A stretch of 47,611 bases of DNA from an uncultured Oscillospiraceae bacterium (GCA_944387775.1 CALXGE010000007.1:1-47611); one strand, 5' to 3'. Numbered from the stretch's first letter, positions 16,568-25,453 are shown. Numbers and translations are program-made. The notes: generated by a model from the letters alone, not told the origin.

Positions 16568-18751
16568 TCAATTCTGTTCCGTCTCCAAATATTTTTTCAG
16601 ATGCTTCATATACCATTTGTAAAGAAGGTCGAAGCAGAGGATCATCACGCAGCCGATAATGATGCCGAAGAGGAGGGAGTAACCGGTGCGGATGAAGCCC
16701 AGATACAGGGGGGTGTGGATGTGCATGAAGGTGTTGCAGATGCTGGTAAGACCGATGGTACCGGCAAGGCCGAAGAGGGCGGTGAAGAAGGGGAGGCGGC
16801 GCACCGCGCAGTAGACCGCCAGCATGATGCTCGGGAAGGCCACCAGGAACTCCTTGGTTCGGGGCCGGGCCAACAGAATATTTTCAAGGTCGTTGCGCAT
16901 CATGATCTCCAGAGTGGAGACGGACACGTCACTCTCATGGCCGGTGCGGGCCAGGTAGTAGTAGCCGCACAGTCCCACCACTGCCAGCAGTACCAGGCAC
17001 CACACGGGGATGTTCCACTTCATGGCGGTAACAATGTCCCACAGCTCCAGGGTGTTGGAGGCACGATCCTTCTGGAAGAACCCGTAGTAAGAGATAAAGA
17101 GCAGGCAGAAGAAGGTCAGAGGCAGCAGCTGAGCGGCTTTGACGCCCCGGAAAATACCAAACTCCAGCATGTAGTCCGTGGAGGAGAGGGGAGCGGCGGT
17201 CATCATGGCGCCGGCCAGGGCGATGAGGGCAGAGCCCAGAAGGACGAGGATGCAGCGGGGCAGAATCTTCCGCAGGGGGGCATTCTCCGTCATTTGCTGT
17301 CCGCTGCGCTTAGCGGAGCGGAGGAAGAACACGGCGGCGATGCAGGCAAATACGACAGCACTGCCGAAGCTGGCCAACAGCCGGAAGAAGTTGGGCAGCA
17401 CCAGCCAGGCACCACATACGCATACTGCCGCGGCGCCTGCCAACAGGTATGTCCACTTCTTCTTCATGGGCAGGAAGGTGGCGGGCAGCAGGGCGCCGCC
17501 GATACCGGCGCCCAGCCCCAGAATCAGCATAACTACAGAGGAGATCTGATAGTTATCCATCACAGAGGCCTGTCCCATGGAAATGCCGTGGGCGGCCAGG
17601 CGGTCATTAAGGCTGGTAAAGAGATCCCGGTAAACCTCGACATCGGTAATATAGGCGAAGCTGTTGTCTGTCTGTTTGACGGGCTTGAAGTAGATCACCC
17701 GGATATTCCGCTCCACGATGGCCCGGAAAAGGGTGTTCTCCACTTCCTCAGCACCCTCGTAGCCGTAATAGCCGTAGCGGTACTGGATATAGTCCCACAC
17801 GGAAAAGACCCGCACAGCGTTGTAGTCCGTAGCAGCGGCAATGGTGTCCACACCGGACTGAAGAATATTTTCCCGCTGGACGTTGGTTTCAATCAGACCA
17901 AGCGTAATATTGTTATCCTTGATGTAGGAGAGAGCGAAATCGTCTTCGTCGTCAAAGCCGATGACCGCCTCACCACCGGCAATAATATAGGTGGGGTCGA
18001 TGCCATAGCGCTCATAGCCCGCTACCACGGCCTGGGCATAGCGGGTATCATTGTGGCCGTCGTAGCAGATGGTGCGGGGGACGATCTCCATGCCCAGAGA
18101 CTGAATGATGTCCACCTTGCTGGGCATGAGGCCCAGAGAGATATACATGAGCTTGGAGGAGACGATCTCGCTGCGCTCGGTAAAGCCCTTTTCAAAGGTA
18201 TCCACGTAGCTGAAGTCAGAGAGGTAGAGGGTATCGTTGACCTCGCCGTTGAGGAGGATAAAGGCCTCCTCACCCAGGTTCAGCATCACCACATCCTCGG
18301 GGTGGAAACGCTGCTCCACCGCATCGGTAACAAATGCGGTGGCCTCCTCTCCGGAGATCTGTACCAGTACGTCGAAGCGGTCATAGCCGTAGTCGGTGAT
18401 GGCGCTGACAAATTCGGAGGGGTAGTTGTCCCGCCAGTCCGCATCCTGGATCACCGTGTCCATCATGGTGGAGGTTACGGACAGAGGGGAGTTCTCCATC
18501 AGGGAGGTGAGGCTCTCCTCGGTGAGGCCCACCCGGGTGATGCCCATGTCCCGGAACTGTTCCAGCCACCAGGTGATGTCCTCCTCACTTTGCTGGGCCA
18601 GAAGCTCCAGCTCGTTGTAATCCAGAATCACGTCGTAGGTTTTGTTTTCCGACTCGATCTGCCAGCGGCGGGCAATGACCGTCAGACTTACCAGAACGGT
18701 GACGGCCAGAAGAGCCAGCAGAATGCGGTTTGCTTTGGTAAATGATTTCAT
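16568..18751 (-). CDS. DUF5693 family membrane protein, partner of CsaB
   Basis: A 727-residue protein. A single N-terminal membrane segment (about 8-27) is followed by a large extracytoplasmic domain (about 30-400; contains DMGITRVGLTEESLTSLMEN and DNNITLGLIETNV) and then by about eight or nine closely spaced membrane helices (about 405-710). This matches DUF5693, which is commonly found beside csaB in Clostridia. Its biochemical role is unknown; a part in assembling or exporting the pyruvylated wall polymer is inferred from context. It is co-transcribed, one base from csaB. Confidence 0.85.
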   Translation of the reverse strand: MKSFTKANRILLALLAVTVLVSLTVIARRWQIESENKTYDVILDYNELELLAQQSEEDITWWLEQFRDMGITRVGLTEESLTSLMENSPLSVTSTMMDTVIQDADWRDNYPSEFVSAITDYGYDRFDVLVQISGEEATAFVTDAVEQRFHPEDVVMLNLGEEAFILLNGEVNDTLYLSDFSYVDTFEKGFTERSEIVSSKLMYISLGLMPSKVDIIQSLGMEIVPRTICYDGHNDTRYAQAVVAGYERYGIDPTYIIAGGEAVIGFDDEDDFALSYIKDNNITLGLIETNVQRENILQSGVDTIAAATDYNAVRVFSVWDYIQYRYGYYGYEGAEEVENTLFRAIVERNIRVIYFKPVKQTDNSFAYITDVEVYRDLFTSLNDRLAAHGISMGQASVMDNYQISSVVMLILGLGAGIGGALLPATFLPMKKKWTYLLAGAAAVCVCGAWLVLPNFFRLLASFGSAVVFACIAAVFFLRSAKRSGQQMTENAPLRKILPRCILVLLGSALIALAGAMMTAAPLSSTDYMLEFGIFRGVKAAQLLPLTFFCLLFISYYGFFQKDRASNTLELWDIVTAMKWNIPVWCLVLLAVVGLCGYYYLARTGHESDVSVSTLEIMMRNDLENILLARPRTKEFLVAFPSIMLAVYCAVRRLPFFTALFGLAGTIGLTSICNTFMHIHTPLYLGFIRTGYSLLFGIIIGCVMILCFDLLYKWYMKHLKKYLETEQN

Positions 18752-18794
18752 GCTCTGTCTGCTCCTATCATTGTTGTGCTTTTGCGGGTGGGGG

Positions 18795-19214
18795 TCAGGG
18801 GCGGGAACGGCGGAAGGTGAGGTATCCCTCCAGGATCAGTGCCGCTGCCACACTGTCCACCACGGTCTTCCTCTTTTTGGCGTTCTTTCCGGCGCTCTGG
18901 AGGATGTTGTGGGCGTCGATGGTGGTCCGACGCTCGTCCCAGAGGGTCACGGGCAGGGCGAAGCGCTCCTGCAGTACTTGCTCCAGGGCTTTTGCCTTTT
19001 CTGCCCGGGGACCCAGGGTGCCATCCATGTTTTTGGGATAGCCCAGTACCAGCTCCTCCACGCCGTACTCCTGGATCAGTTCCCCAAGGCGGCTGAGGAC
19101 CTCCTCCTGCCGGCGGGTGTGGATAGTAGTGGTGTAGCCGGCCAGAAGGCCGGTGAGATCGGATATGGCCACGCCGGTATGGGCGTCGCCGTAGTCGATG
19201 GCCATGATACGCAT
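18795..19214 (-). CDS. ruvX: Putative pre-16S rRNA nuclease / RuvX (YqgF)
   Basis: A 139-residue RNase H-fold nuclease. MAIDYGDAHTGVAISD holds the first catalytic Asp, VLGYPKNMDGTLG and WDERRTTIDAHNIL the second acidic region, and VDSVAAALILEGYL the last Asp. Length is typical (about 138). It processes the 5' end of 16S rRNA and has been linked to Holliday junctions. Start follows AAGGAGC. It heads the minus-strand group, 43 bases before DUF5693. In Firmicutes it often lies beside a DUF1292 gene; here the DUF1292 gene is 12 kb away. Confidence 0.92.
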   Translation of the reverse strand: MRIMAIDYGDAHTGVAISDLTGLLAGYTTTIHTRRQEEVLSRLGELIQEYGVEELVLGYPKNMDGTLGPRAEKAKALEQVLQERFALPVTLWDERRTTIDAHNILQSAGKNAKKRKTVVDSVAAALILEGYLTFRRSRP

Positions 19215-19506
19215 GCCGAAGCTCCTTGACAGCGGGCGTGGCCCGCGATATAGTAGTGGGCGGCGTACCGCCGCAATTTTTTATTATACTATATTTATTT
19301 GGTAAAAAAAAGTGGCATATTCGAAAAAAATGTATTGACCTTCCGGGGGCTCCGTGGTATAGTAATGATTACCTGTGGAAATGGGGCTTTCTTTTTGTGC
19401 GCATTTTTCGCTTTTGGCGCCGGAGAAGCCGCCGTTTTCGGAGCAGGGAGGCAATCGGTACAGGCCGCAGAGCCTGCATACATGAATAAGGAGGTGCCGT
19501 TAGGAG
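19215..19506. other. Divergent promoter region between ruvX and rpmG
   Basis: Holds two short GC hairpins (GCGGGC-GTG-GCCCGC type near 19229-19245 and GGCGGCGTACCGCCG near 19259-19273), an AT-rich block at 19276-19330 that likely carries the ruvX promoter on the minus strand (TATAAT near 19288), and the rpmG promoter on the plus strand. Confidence 0.5.
19335..19363 (+). promoter_or_regulatory. Promoter of rpmG-secE-nusG
   Basis: TTGACC (19335-19340), 17-base spacer, TATAGT (19358-19363); leaves a 140-base leader before rpmG. Confidence 0.75.
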
Positions 19507-19656
19507 ATGCGCGTTAAAATCACCCTCAGATGCAATGAGTGCAAGCAGAGAAACTACAACACGGTCAAGAATAAGAAGAACGATCCTGATCGTCTGGAGA
19601 TGAACAAGTACTGCCCCTTCTGCAGAAAGCACACGGTCCACTCTGAGACCAAGTAA
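19507..19656 (+). CDS. rpmG: 50S ribosomal protein L33
   Basis: A 49-residue L33, below the usual gene-finder cutoff. It reads [19 protein letters not shown], with Cys9-Cys12 and Cys36-Cys39 forming the zinc ribbon, so this is the zinc-binding (C+) paralogue. AAGGAGG lies 12 bases upstream. As in many bacteria it leads secE and nusG. Confidence 0.95.
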   Translation: MRVKITLRCNECKQRNYNTVKNKKNDPDRLEMNKYCPFCRKHTVHSETK

Positions 19657-19674
19657 GGAAAGGGAGAATTCATC

Positions 19675-19890
19675 ATGGCAGAAGAAAAGAAGGTCAAGAA
19701 GGATCGGGGCCGTTGGTTCCGTGAGATGAAAAGCGAACTGAAGAAGGTCGTATGGCCTACTCCCGACAAGGTTGCCAAGAACACCGCTACGGTGATTCTT
19801 TGCTCTCTTGCCATCGGCGTATGTATCTGGGTGTTCGACGGCGTAGCCGCTCTGTTCATCAAGACCCTGCTCGGCGTCTTCGGCGCGTAA
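19675..19890 (+). CDS. secE: Preprotein translocase subunit SecE
   Basis: A 71-residue, single-span SecE. The amphipathic helix WFREMKSELKKVVWPTPDKV is the conserved SecE segment, followed by one membrane helix (about 40-64). It clamps SecY in the plasma membrane. It lies 18 bases after rpmG and 13 before nusG, the standard order. Confidence 0.95.
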   Translation: MAEEKKVKKDRGRWFREMKSELKKVVWPTPDKVAKNTATVILCSLAIGVCIWVFDGVAALFIKTLLGVFGA

Positions 19891-19903
19891 GAGGTAGGGA
19901 AAA

Positions 19904-20431
19904 ATGGCCGATAATGCAAGATGGTATGTGGCCCATACCTATTCCGGCTATGAAAATGCCGTAAAGACCACGATTGAAAAGTTTGTTGCCAACCGCCACC
20001 TGGAGGATATGATTCTGGACATCCAGATCCCCCTGGAGAAGGTGACGGAGATCAATGACGCGGGCGTGGCCAAGGAAGTGGAGCGCAAGGTGTTCCCCGG
20101 CTATGTCCTGATCAAGATGGTCATGACCGACGACACCTGGCATCTAGTCCGCAATGTCCGCGGCGTCACCGGCTTCGTAGGCGAGGCCAGCAACAAGCCC
20201 ATCCCCCTCACCGAGGAGGAGGTCCTTGCTCTGGGCATGGAGAAGCACGAGATTGTGGTGCTTTACAAGGTGGGAGATCGTGTGCGGATCAGCGACGGTC
20301 CCCTGGAGTCCTTTACCGGAACGGTGGAGGAGATCGACCCGGAGAAGAACAAGGTCTCCGTGGTGGTATCCATGTTCGGCCGGGAAACACCGGTGGAGCT
20401 GGAGCTGGACCAGGTGGAAGTTGTGGACTAA
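19904..20431 (+). CDS. nusG: Transcription termination/antitermination protein NusG
   Basis: A 175-residue NusG. The N-terminal NGN domain ([17 protein letters not shown] to about 110) binds RNA polymerase; [19 protein letters not shown] and VTGFVG are conserved; the C-terminal KOW domain is [19 protein letters not shown]. It couples transcription with ribosomes or Rho. Confidence 0.96.
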   Translation: MADNARWYVAHTYSGYENAVKTTIEKFVANRHLEDMILDIQIPLEKVTEINDAGVAKEVERKVFPGYVLIKMVMTDDTWHLVRNVRGVTGFVGEASNKPIPLTEEEVLALGMEKHEIVVLYKVGDRVRISDGPLESFTGTVEEIDPEKNKVSVVVSMFGRETPVELELDQVEVVD

Positions 20432-20462
20432 CTGCGCCCACCAAAATTAAAAAGCATGTTTT

Positions 20463-20480
20463 CCGCCGCATTGCGGCGGC
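20463..20480 (+). other. GC hairpin between nusG and rplK
   Basis: CCGCCGC-att-GCGGCGG without a T-run, in the 118-base gap before rplK. It may mark processing or a weak attenuator. Confidence 0.4.
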
Positions 20481-20549
20481 GTGGGAGGGGCTGTTTTCAG
20501 CACAGACAAGCCCCGCCACCACCACATTTTATCAAGGAGGTGCCTGAAC

Positions 20550-20975
20550 ATGGCACAGAAAGTCGTAGGATACGTTAAGCTGCAGATTCCTGCAGGCAAA
20601 GCAACCCCCGCGCCCCCTGTCGGCCCTGCTCTGGGTCAGCACGGCGTCAACATCGCCGCTTTCACCAAGGAATTCAACGAGCGCACCAAGAATGACATGG
20701 GCATGATCATCCCTGTGGTCATCACTGTCTATTCCGATCGCTCCTTCACCTTTATCACCAAGACCCCTCCCGCTGCGGTCCTCATCAAGAAGGCCTGCAA
20801 CATCGAGTCCGGTTCCGGCGTGCCCAACAAGACCAAGGTCGCTACCATCAGCAAGGCTGATGTGCAGAAGATCGCCGAGACCAAGATGCCTGACCTGAAC
20901 GCTGCCAGTCTGGAAGCCGCTATGAGCATGATCGCCGGCACCGCGCGCAGCATGGGCGTTATCGTTGGCGAATAA
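20550..20975 (+). CDS. rplK: 50S ribosomal protein L11
   Basis: A 141-residue L11. [20 protein letters not shown] at the N-terminus and [15 protein letters not shown] are family motifs. The start is fixed by AAGGAGG nine bases before ATG 20550; an in-frame ATG at 20481 lies upstream of that site. It is the GTPase-associated-centre protein at the base of the stalk, next to rplA. Confidence 0.96.
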   Translation: MAQKVVGYVKLQIPAGKATPAPPVGPALGQHGVNIAAFTKEFNERTKNDMGMIIPVVITVYSDRSFTFITKTPPAAVLIKKACNIESGSGVPNKTKVATISKADVQKIAETKMPDLNAASLEAAMSMIAGTARSMGVIVGE

Positions 20976-20989
20976 GGAGGGCATAAGAG

Positions 20990-21682
20990 ATGTTTAGAGG
21001 TAAGAAATATCAGACCAGCGCCAAGCAGATCGACAAGAGCGCTCTGTACGATTCCCAGGAGGCCTTTGCCCTCATCTGCAAGACCGCTTCCGCCAAGTTT
21101 GATGAGACTGTTGAGCTCCACGTGAAGCTGGGCGTCGATTCCCGTCACGCCGACCAGCAGGTCCGCGGCGCCATCGTTCTGCCCCATGGTACCGGTAAGA
21201 CCGCCCGCGTGCTGGTCTTTGCCAAGGGCGACAAGGCTGACGCTGCCCGCGCTGCCGGTGCTGACTATGTAGGCGATATGGATATGGTCGAGAAGATCCA
21301 GAAGGAAAACTGGTTCGACTTTGACGTGGTTGTGGCCAGCCCTGACATGATGGGCGTTGTGGGCCGTCTTGGTAAGCTGCTGGGCCCCAAGGGCCTGATG
21401 CCCTCCCCCAAGGCTGGTACCGTCACCCCCGATGTGGCCAAGGCTGTTCAGGAAGTCAAGGCCGGTAAGGTGGAGTACCGTCTGGACAAGACCAACATCA
21501 TCCACTGCCCCATCGGCAAGGTTTCCTTCGGCCCTGAGAAGCTCAACGACAACTTCAACGCCCTCATCGGCGCCATTGTCAAGGCCAAGCCCGCTGCTGC
21601 CAAGGGTCAGTATATCCGCAGCTGCGTCACCGCTTCCACCATGGGCCCCGGCATCAAGCTGAGCACCGCTAAGCTCGTTTGA
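20990..21682 (+). CDS. rplA: 50S ribosomal protein L1
   Basis: A 230-residue L1, the usual length. [15 protein letters not shown] at the start, [13 protein letters not shown] and [20 protein letters not shown] in the middle. It binds 23S rRNA at the L1 stalk and in many bacteria represses its own rplKA message. It starts 14 bases after rplK. Confidence 0.96.
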   Translation: MFRGKKYQTSAKQIDKSALYDSQEAFALICKTASAKFDETVELHVKLGVDSRHADQQVRGAIVLPHGTGKTARVLVFAKGDKADAARAAGADYVGDMDMVEKIQKENWFDFDVVVASPDMMGVVGRLGKLLGPKGLMPSPKAGTVTPDVAKAVQEVKAGKVEYRLDKTNIIHCPIGKVSFGPEKLNDNFNALIGAIVKAKPAAAKGQYIRSCVTASTMGPGIKLSTAKLV

Positions 21683-21737
21683 TCCCCGGCAGCTGCCGAA
21701 AAAGGGAATATTTCCCCAAAAAATGTATATTTGAGTA

Positions 21738-21766
21738 TTGACAAGCTGCCGATACTTGAATATAAT
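21738..21766 (+). promoter_or_regulatory. Promoter of rplJL
   Basis: Near-perfect consensus: TTGACA (21738-21743), 17-base spacer, TATAAT (21761-21766). Confidence 0.88.
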
Positions 21767-21772
21767 ACTTGA

Positions 21773-21885
21773 TGCGTTCCAAAGACAGCAGGTGGGTTCG
21801 CCCGTAAGTCCTGCCGAGGATAGCCGATCGATATGATTTGCTTTCAGTCCTTGTGTCTTTGCGGGCACAAGGACTGTTTCCTTTT
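21773..21885 (+). promoter_or_regulatory. Ribosomal protein L10 leader
   Basis: The transcript begins with the L10-leader pattern AGACAGCAGGTG...TCCTGCCGAGG (21783-21819), the kink-turn-bearing site to which L10-L12 binds. Next comes a long stem CAGTCCTTGTG/CACAAGGACTG (21845-21875) followed by TTTCCTTTTCTT, an attenuation terminator. Excess L10-L12 would shut down rplJL. Confidence 0.85.
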
Positions 21886-21933
21886 CTTGAACGCACCAAG
21901 TTCCCCGCGAATCTAATGGAGGTGAAAACAAGA

Positions 21934-22461
21934 ATGCCTAACGCAAAAGTTCTGAGCGAGAAGCAGGCCATCGTTGCTTCTCTGACGGAAAAGCTGCAGG
22001 GCGCTGCTGCCGGCGTGCTGGTGGACTACAAGGGCATCACCGTGTCCGAGGACACCGCGCTGCGTGCCGAGCTGCGTAAGAACAACGTCGAGTACGCCGT
22101 TGTGAAGAACACCCTGTTGCGCTTCGCTGTCAACAACTGCGGCATGAACGAGTTGGATGACCTGCTCAGCGGCACCACGTCCCTGGCCATCTGCAACGAT
22201 GACCCCGTGGCTCCCGCCCGCATCGTCAACGACTTCGCCAAGAAGCTGGGTGACCGCTTCTCCATCAAGGGCGGCTTCATGGACGGTAAGGTCATGCCCC
22301 TCAACGAGGTCATGGCTCTGGCTGAGATCCCCCCGATCCCCGTTCTGCGCGCCCAGGTCCTGGGTACCATGCTGGCACCCATTTCCGGTCTGGCATGCGT
22401 CCTCAAGCAGATCGCCGAGAAGCAGGGCGCTCCCGCCGAGGAAGCTCCCGCCGCCGAGTAA
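21934..22461 (+). CDS. rplJ: 50S ribosomal protein L10
   Basis: A 175-residue L10. LSEKQAIVASLTEKLQGAA, YKGITV, VVKNTLLRFAV and the long C-terminal helix for L12 dimers (APISGLACVLKQIAEKQG) are seen. Start ATG 21934 is placed by AATGGAGGTG; a longer in-frame reading from 21838 would run through the leader and is rejected. Confidence 0.96.
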   Translation: MPNAKVLSEKQAIVASLTEKLQGAAAGVLVDYKGITVSEDTALRAELRKNNVEYAVVKNTLLRFAVNNCGMNELDDLLSGTTSLAICNDDPVAPARIVNDFAKKLGDRFSIKGGFMDGKVMPLNEVMALAEIPPIPVLRAQVLGTMLAPISGLACVLKQIAEKQGAPAEEAPAAE

Positions 22462-22515
22462 TCGGCACTTATCCACAACTATTTTTACTGAAAAATTATT
22501 AGGAGGTACCTAACA

Positions 22516-22890
22516 ATGGCTAGTGAGAAAGTTACTGCTATGATCGAAGAAATCAAGGCGCTGACCGTCCTGGAGCTGAGCGAGCTGGTTCACGCTCTGG
22601 AGGAGGAGTTCGGTGTTTCCGCCGCTGCTATGGCTGCTCCCGCTGCTGGCGCTGCTGCTCCCGCTGCTGAGGAGAAGACCGAGTTTGACGTGGTCCTGAC
22701 CGGCTTTGATGCCGCTGCCAAGATCAAGGTCATCAAGATTGTCCGCGAGATCACCGGCCTGGGCCTGGCCGAGGCCAAGGCTGCTGTCGAGGGCACTCCC
22801 AAGACCCTGAAGGAGGCTCTGTCCAAGGACGAGGCCGAGGCTATGAAGGCCAAGGTCGAAGAGGCCGGCGGCAAGGTCGAGCTGAAGTAA
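22516..22890 (+). CDS. rplL: 50S ribosomal protein L7/L12
   Basis: A 124-residue L12. N-terminal dimer domain ([20 protein letters not shown]), an Ala/Pro/Gly-rich hinge (about 35-55) and the C-terminal factor-binding domain with [35 protein letters not shown] precedes the ATG. Multi-copy stalk protein recruiting translation GTPases. Confidence 0.96.
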   Translation: MASEKVTAMIEEIKALTVLELSELVHALEEEFGVSAAAMAAPAAGAAAPAAEEKTEFDVVLTGFDAAAKIKVIKIVREITGLGLAEAKAAVEGTPKTLKEALSKDEAEAMKAKVEEAGGKVELK

Positions 22891-22910
22891 GTTTTCACCA
22901 TCCGTCCCGA

Positions 22911-22943
22911 ACACCCCGAGGCATATGCCTCGGGGTGTTTTTT
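22911..22943 (+). terminator. Terminator after rplL
   Basis: Stem ACACCCCGAGGC/GCCTCGGGGTGT with a 4-base loop and TTTTTT after it. It ends the ribosomal operon before any rpoB. Confidence 0.92.
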
Positions 22944-23014
22944 GTGCTGGGCCGGTAGTGGCTACGACAAGATTTCAGTGACCAGGAAAGCAGTCTTGCC
23001 GTTCTGACCTTTTC

Positions 23015-23043
23015 TTGCTTTTTCGTGGAAATTTTAGTATGAT
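23015..23043 (+). promoter_or_regulatory. Promoter of the aldose epimerase-like gene
   Basis: TTGCTT (23015-23020), 17-base spacer, TATGAT (23038-23043). Confidence 0.65.
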
Positions 23044-23107
23044 GAAGAACAGAAAAGACTGTCTTCTGAAAGGATGATGGAGGCTTTTCAGCAAGGAGGG
23101 AAAGCTT

Positions 23108-23983
23108 ATGCTGTATACCATTCAAGATCAGTTCCTTACCCTGACGGTTGACGACCTGGGGGCCCAGATGATGGCCCTCACCGGCAGCGACGGCACGGAG
23201 TACCTCTGGAGCGGCGACCCTGCCTTCTGGCGGAACCGGGCCCCGAACCTCTTCCCCTATGTGGGGCGGTCCACCGACGATAGCTGTACCATTAAAGGCA
23301 TCCGTTACCCTATGACCCGCCACGGCTTTGCCAACCGCAGTGTCTTTACGGTGGGGAGCAGGGGAGAGGATCGCATCACTTTTACCCTCACTGACAGCCC
23401 GGAGACCCGTGAGAATTACCCCTGGGCCTTCTCATTCAGTGTCAGCTATGCTCTGACGGAGCGGACAGTGGAGATTACCTATGAAGTCATCAACCGGGAC
23501 CGTGAACCGATTTGGTTTGGACTGGGAGGCCATCCCGGCTTTCGGGTACCTCTGGAGGCGGGCCGGGACTTCACCGACTATGCCCTGACCTTTGGCCGCC
23601 CCTGCTCCCCCGGGCGGGTAGAGTTGTCTGAGGCCTATATGATCAGCGGCCGGGAGACGTCCTTCCCCCTGGTGAAGGGGGATACCCTACCCCTGCGCCA
23701 CGACCTCTTCGACCATGACGCGGTGATCCTGCACCACATGGATAAAACAGTGACGCTGTCCGCAAAAGAAGGACAGCATGGGGTTACCCTGGAGATCCCC
23801 CGGATGAACTACCTGGGAATCTGGCACACTCCGGAGAAGGAAGCTCCCTTCGTATGCCTGGAGCCCTGGGTGAGCCTGCCTGCCCGGCAGGACGTGGTGG
23901 AAGAATTTACCCAGCAGGGGGATCTTGTCTCCCTCCTCCCAGGCGAGCGGTACGTGAACCCCTGGAAAATCAAGACATTTTGA
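23108..23983 (+). CDS. Aldose 1-epimerase family protein (LacX-like)
   Basis: A 291-residue galactose-mutarotase-fold protein of the LacX-like subgroup, which is shorter than GalM. It has the early EYLWSGDPAFWRNRAPNLFPYVG, the RHGFANRSVF motif with the likely catalytic His, GLGGHPGFRVPL with a second His, and CLEPWVSLPAR with the catalytic Glu. It would interconvert alpha and beta anomers of a sugar in the cytoplasm; the sugar is unknown. Ribosome site CAAGGAGGG. Followed 12 bases later by the methyltransferase gene. Confidence 0.88.
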   Translation: MLYTIQDQFLTLTVDDLGAQMMALTGSDGTEYLWSGDPAFWRNRAPNLFPYVGRSTDDSCTIKGIRYPMTRHGFANRSVFTVGSRGEDRITFTLTDSPETRENYPWAFSFSVSYALTERTVEITYEVINRDREPIWFGLGGHPGFRVPLEAGRDFTDYALTFGRPCSPGRVELSEAYMISGRETSFPLVKGDTLPLRHDLFDHDAVILHHMDKTVTLSAKEGQHGVTLEIPRMNYLGIWHTPEKEAPFVCLEPWVSLPARQDVVEEFTQQGDLVSLLPGERYVNPWKIKTF

Positions 23984-23995
23984 GGAGATATGGCC

Positions 23996-24448
23996 ATGTA
24001 TGAGCGGCTGATGGATAGTCCCGTGGGACCGCTGACTCTGCGGGCAGAGGGCGGAAAGCTGACGGCGATTCTCTTTGGTGACCATCGGACGGGGCTATTG
24101 GGGGAGGACCCTGTCCTGGATCAGACGGAAGCAGAGCTCAGGGAGTACTTTGCCGGAGACCGAAAAGTATTCACCGTGCCGGTCCATCTCTCAGGGACAG
24201 ACTTTCAGATGAAGGTGTGGGCGGCCCTTCAGGAAATCCCCTACGGCGAGACGGCCACCTATGGGGAGATCGCCGTCCGGATCGGGAACCCCAAGGCATG
24301 TCGGGCGGTGGGCACTGCCAATCACAATAACCCCATTTCCATCGTGATCCCCTGCCATCGGGTCATCGGTGCCAGCGGCAGCCTCACAGGCTACGGCGGC
24401 GGCCTCCCGGCCAAGGCCTACCTGCTGGAGTGGGAGAAGAAAAATTGA
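23996..24448 (+). CDS. ogt: Methylated-DNA--protein-cysteine methyltransferase
   Basis: A 150-residue suicide DNA-repair protein that takes alkyl groups from O6-alkylguanine. The acceptor motif IVIPCHRVIG is intact, preceded by the helix-turn-helix segment GETATYGEIAVRIGNPKACRAVGTA. I prefer ATG 23996 to an in-frame ATG at 23990, because the GAGGAG ribosome site is eight bases before the former and two before the latter. Likely co-transcribed with the epimerase-like gene. Confidence 0.93.
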   Translation: MYERLMDSPVGPLTLRAEGGKLTAILFGDHRTGLLGEDPVLDQTEAELREYFAGDRKVFTVPVHLSGTDFQMKVWAALQEIPYGETATYGEIAVRIGNPKACRAVGTANHNNPISIVIPCHRVIGASGSLTGYGGGLPAKAYLLEWEKKN

Positions 24449-24952
24449 TACGTATCAGGGTGTGAAACGGGAAATGGCTGTGTACCTGAAGGTAAGAAAT
24501 ATCGTTTAATAAAGCAGGAAAAAAGTGCCCCGGATGATGAAGCTTCATCATCCGGGGCCTACTGTTTATTGTGTGTGCAGAACACAAAGAGCAAGCAGAT
24601 GATCAACAGCTTCTGATATCGTTTTTTGATAGAGTCCATGCGGCAAATGTGAGAAAAGATATCACTTTTGATATTTAGGGAGGCAGCAGCAGAATGTAAA
24701 ATCATCAGAAGAAATATCGGAGTAATCATTGCTGCGATTAATAAATCTGAGAAAAACGGCAATGCCGGACAGTGTATAGGACATATTTCTGCTGTTTGCG
24801 CAGCTGCCTGTGGAAAAACTGTCTCGACTATGCTATCATATCCTTGCTGGTACGTTTTGGCACCGCCGGAAGACTGATTTATCTATGGCTGGAAAGCGAA
24901 AAACCAATAAAGAGCCAGCGGGAAAAATGGAATTTCGAGGAGTTTTGGTTTA
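24449..24952. other. Low-GC intergenic region with a 32-base palindrome
   Basis: Apart from the palindrome at 24527-24558 I find no supported gene in this 504-base stretch. It is clearly AT-richer than both flanks. Reading frames present (for example 24668-24877 plus, 24559-24762 minus) lack ribosome sites or family resemblance. It may be decayed sequence or an unrecognised leader for the phosphatase gene. Confidence 0.5.
24527..24558. terminator. Perfect palindromic terminator after ogt
   Basis: GCCCCGGATGATGAAG joined directly to its reverse complement (16+16, no spacer; the hairpin must open a few bases as loop). The T-run ACTTTTTT is on the minus-strand side; the plus side has only CTACTGTTTATT. 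Confidence 0.7.
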
Positions 24953-25411
24953 ATGGTCAAAATACTGTTTGTGTGTTTAGGAAATATCTGCCGTTCCACT
25001 ATGGCTGAGTATGTAATGAAATATCTGGTGAAGGAGCAGGGGCTGGAGAAACATTTCCAGATCGATTCCGCGGGGACATCCGATGAGGAAACCGGGAATC
25101 CTGTCCATCATGGTACCCGCCACCGGCTCCAGCAGGCGGGAATTCCCTGCGGAGGGCACCGGGCCCGGCAGATGACAGCGGCGGATTATGACCGCTTTGA
25201 CCTTCTGATCGGTATGGAGGAAGCTAATCTCCGGGCTATGCGGCGGATTACGGGTGGTGATCCAGCGGGAAAAATCCATAAGCTGCTGGAATATACTCCG
25301 CATAGCAGGGATATCGCAGATCCCTGGTATACAGGGGATTTTGATGCTACTTTTGACGATGTGTGGGAAGGCTGTCAGGACCTTCTGGCCTGGTGCCTGG
25401 AACATAAATGA
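24953..25411 (+). CDS. Low molecular weight protein-tyrosine-phosphatase
   Basis: A 152-residue cytosolic phosphatase. The P-loop CLGNICRS (Cys8 to Arg14) is intact at the N-terminus, and the general acid sits in DPWYTGDF (Asp-Pro). Length matches the family (about 150). Such enzymes counter tyrosine kinases that steer capsule or exopolysaccharide synthesis, or act on arginine phosphate in some Firmicutes; no kinase gene is adjacent. GAGGAG lies about 11 bases before the ATG. Confidence 0.93.
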   Translation: MVKILFVCLGNICRSTMAEYVMKYLVKEQGLEKHFQIDSAGTSDEETGNPVHHGTRHRLQQAGIPCGGHRARQMTAADYDRFDLLIGMEEANLRAMRRITGGDPAGKIHKLLEYTPHSRDIADPWYTGDFDATFDDVWEGCQDLLAWCLEHK

Positions 25412-25424
25412 CAGGCAAAGAAAA

Positions 25425-25453
25425 GACCGCTCCGGGAATTTCCCGGGGCGGTC
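25425..25453 (+). terminator. Terminator after the tyrosine phosphatase gene
   Basis: Stem GACCGC-t-CCGGG / CCCGG-g-GCGGTC around AATTT, 14 bases after the stop; poor T-run. Confidence 0.7.

Noticed and set aside
16556..18745. A 729-residue open frame opposite the DUF5693 gene
   Set aside because: Shadow; His/Gly/Gln-rich with no membrane segments or motifs, while the minus strand has a clear signal anchor and helices.
24559..24762. A 67-residue hydrophobic frame on the minus strand ending just before a terminator
   Set aside because: It starts only with TTG, lacks a ribosome site and has no promoter. The terminator position is suggestive but not enough.
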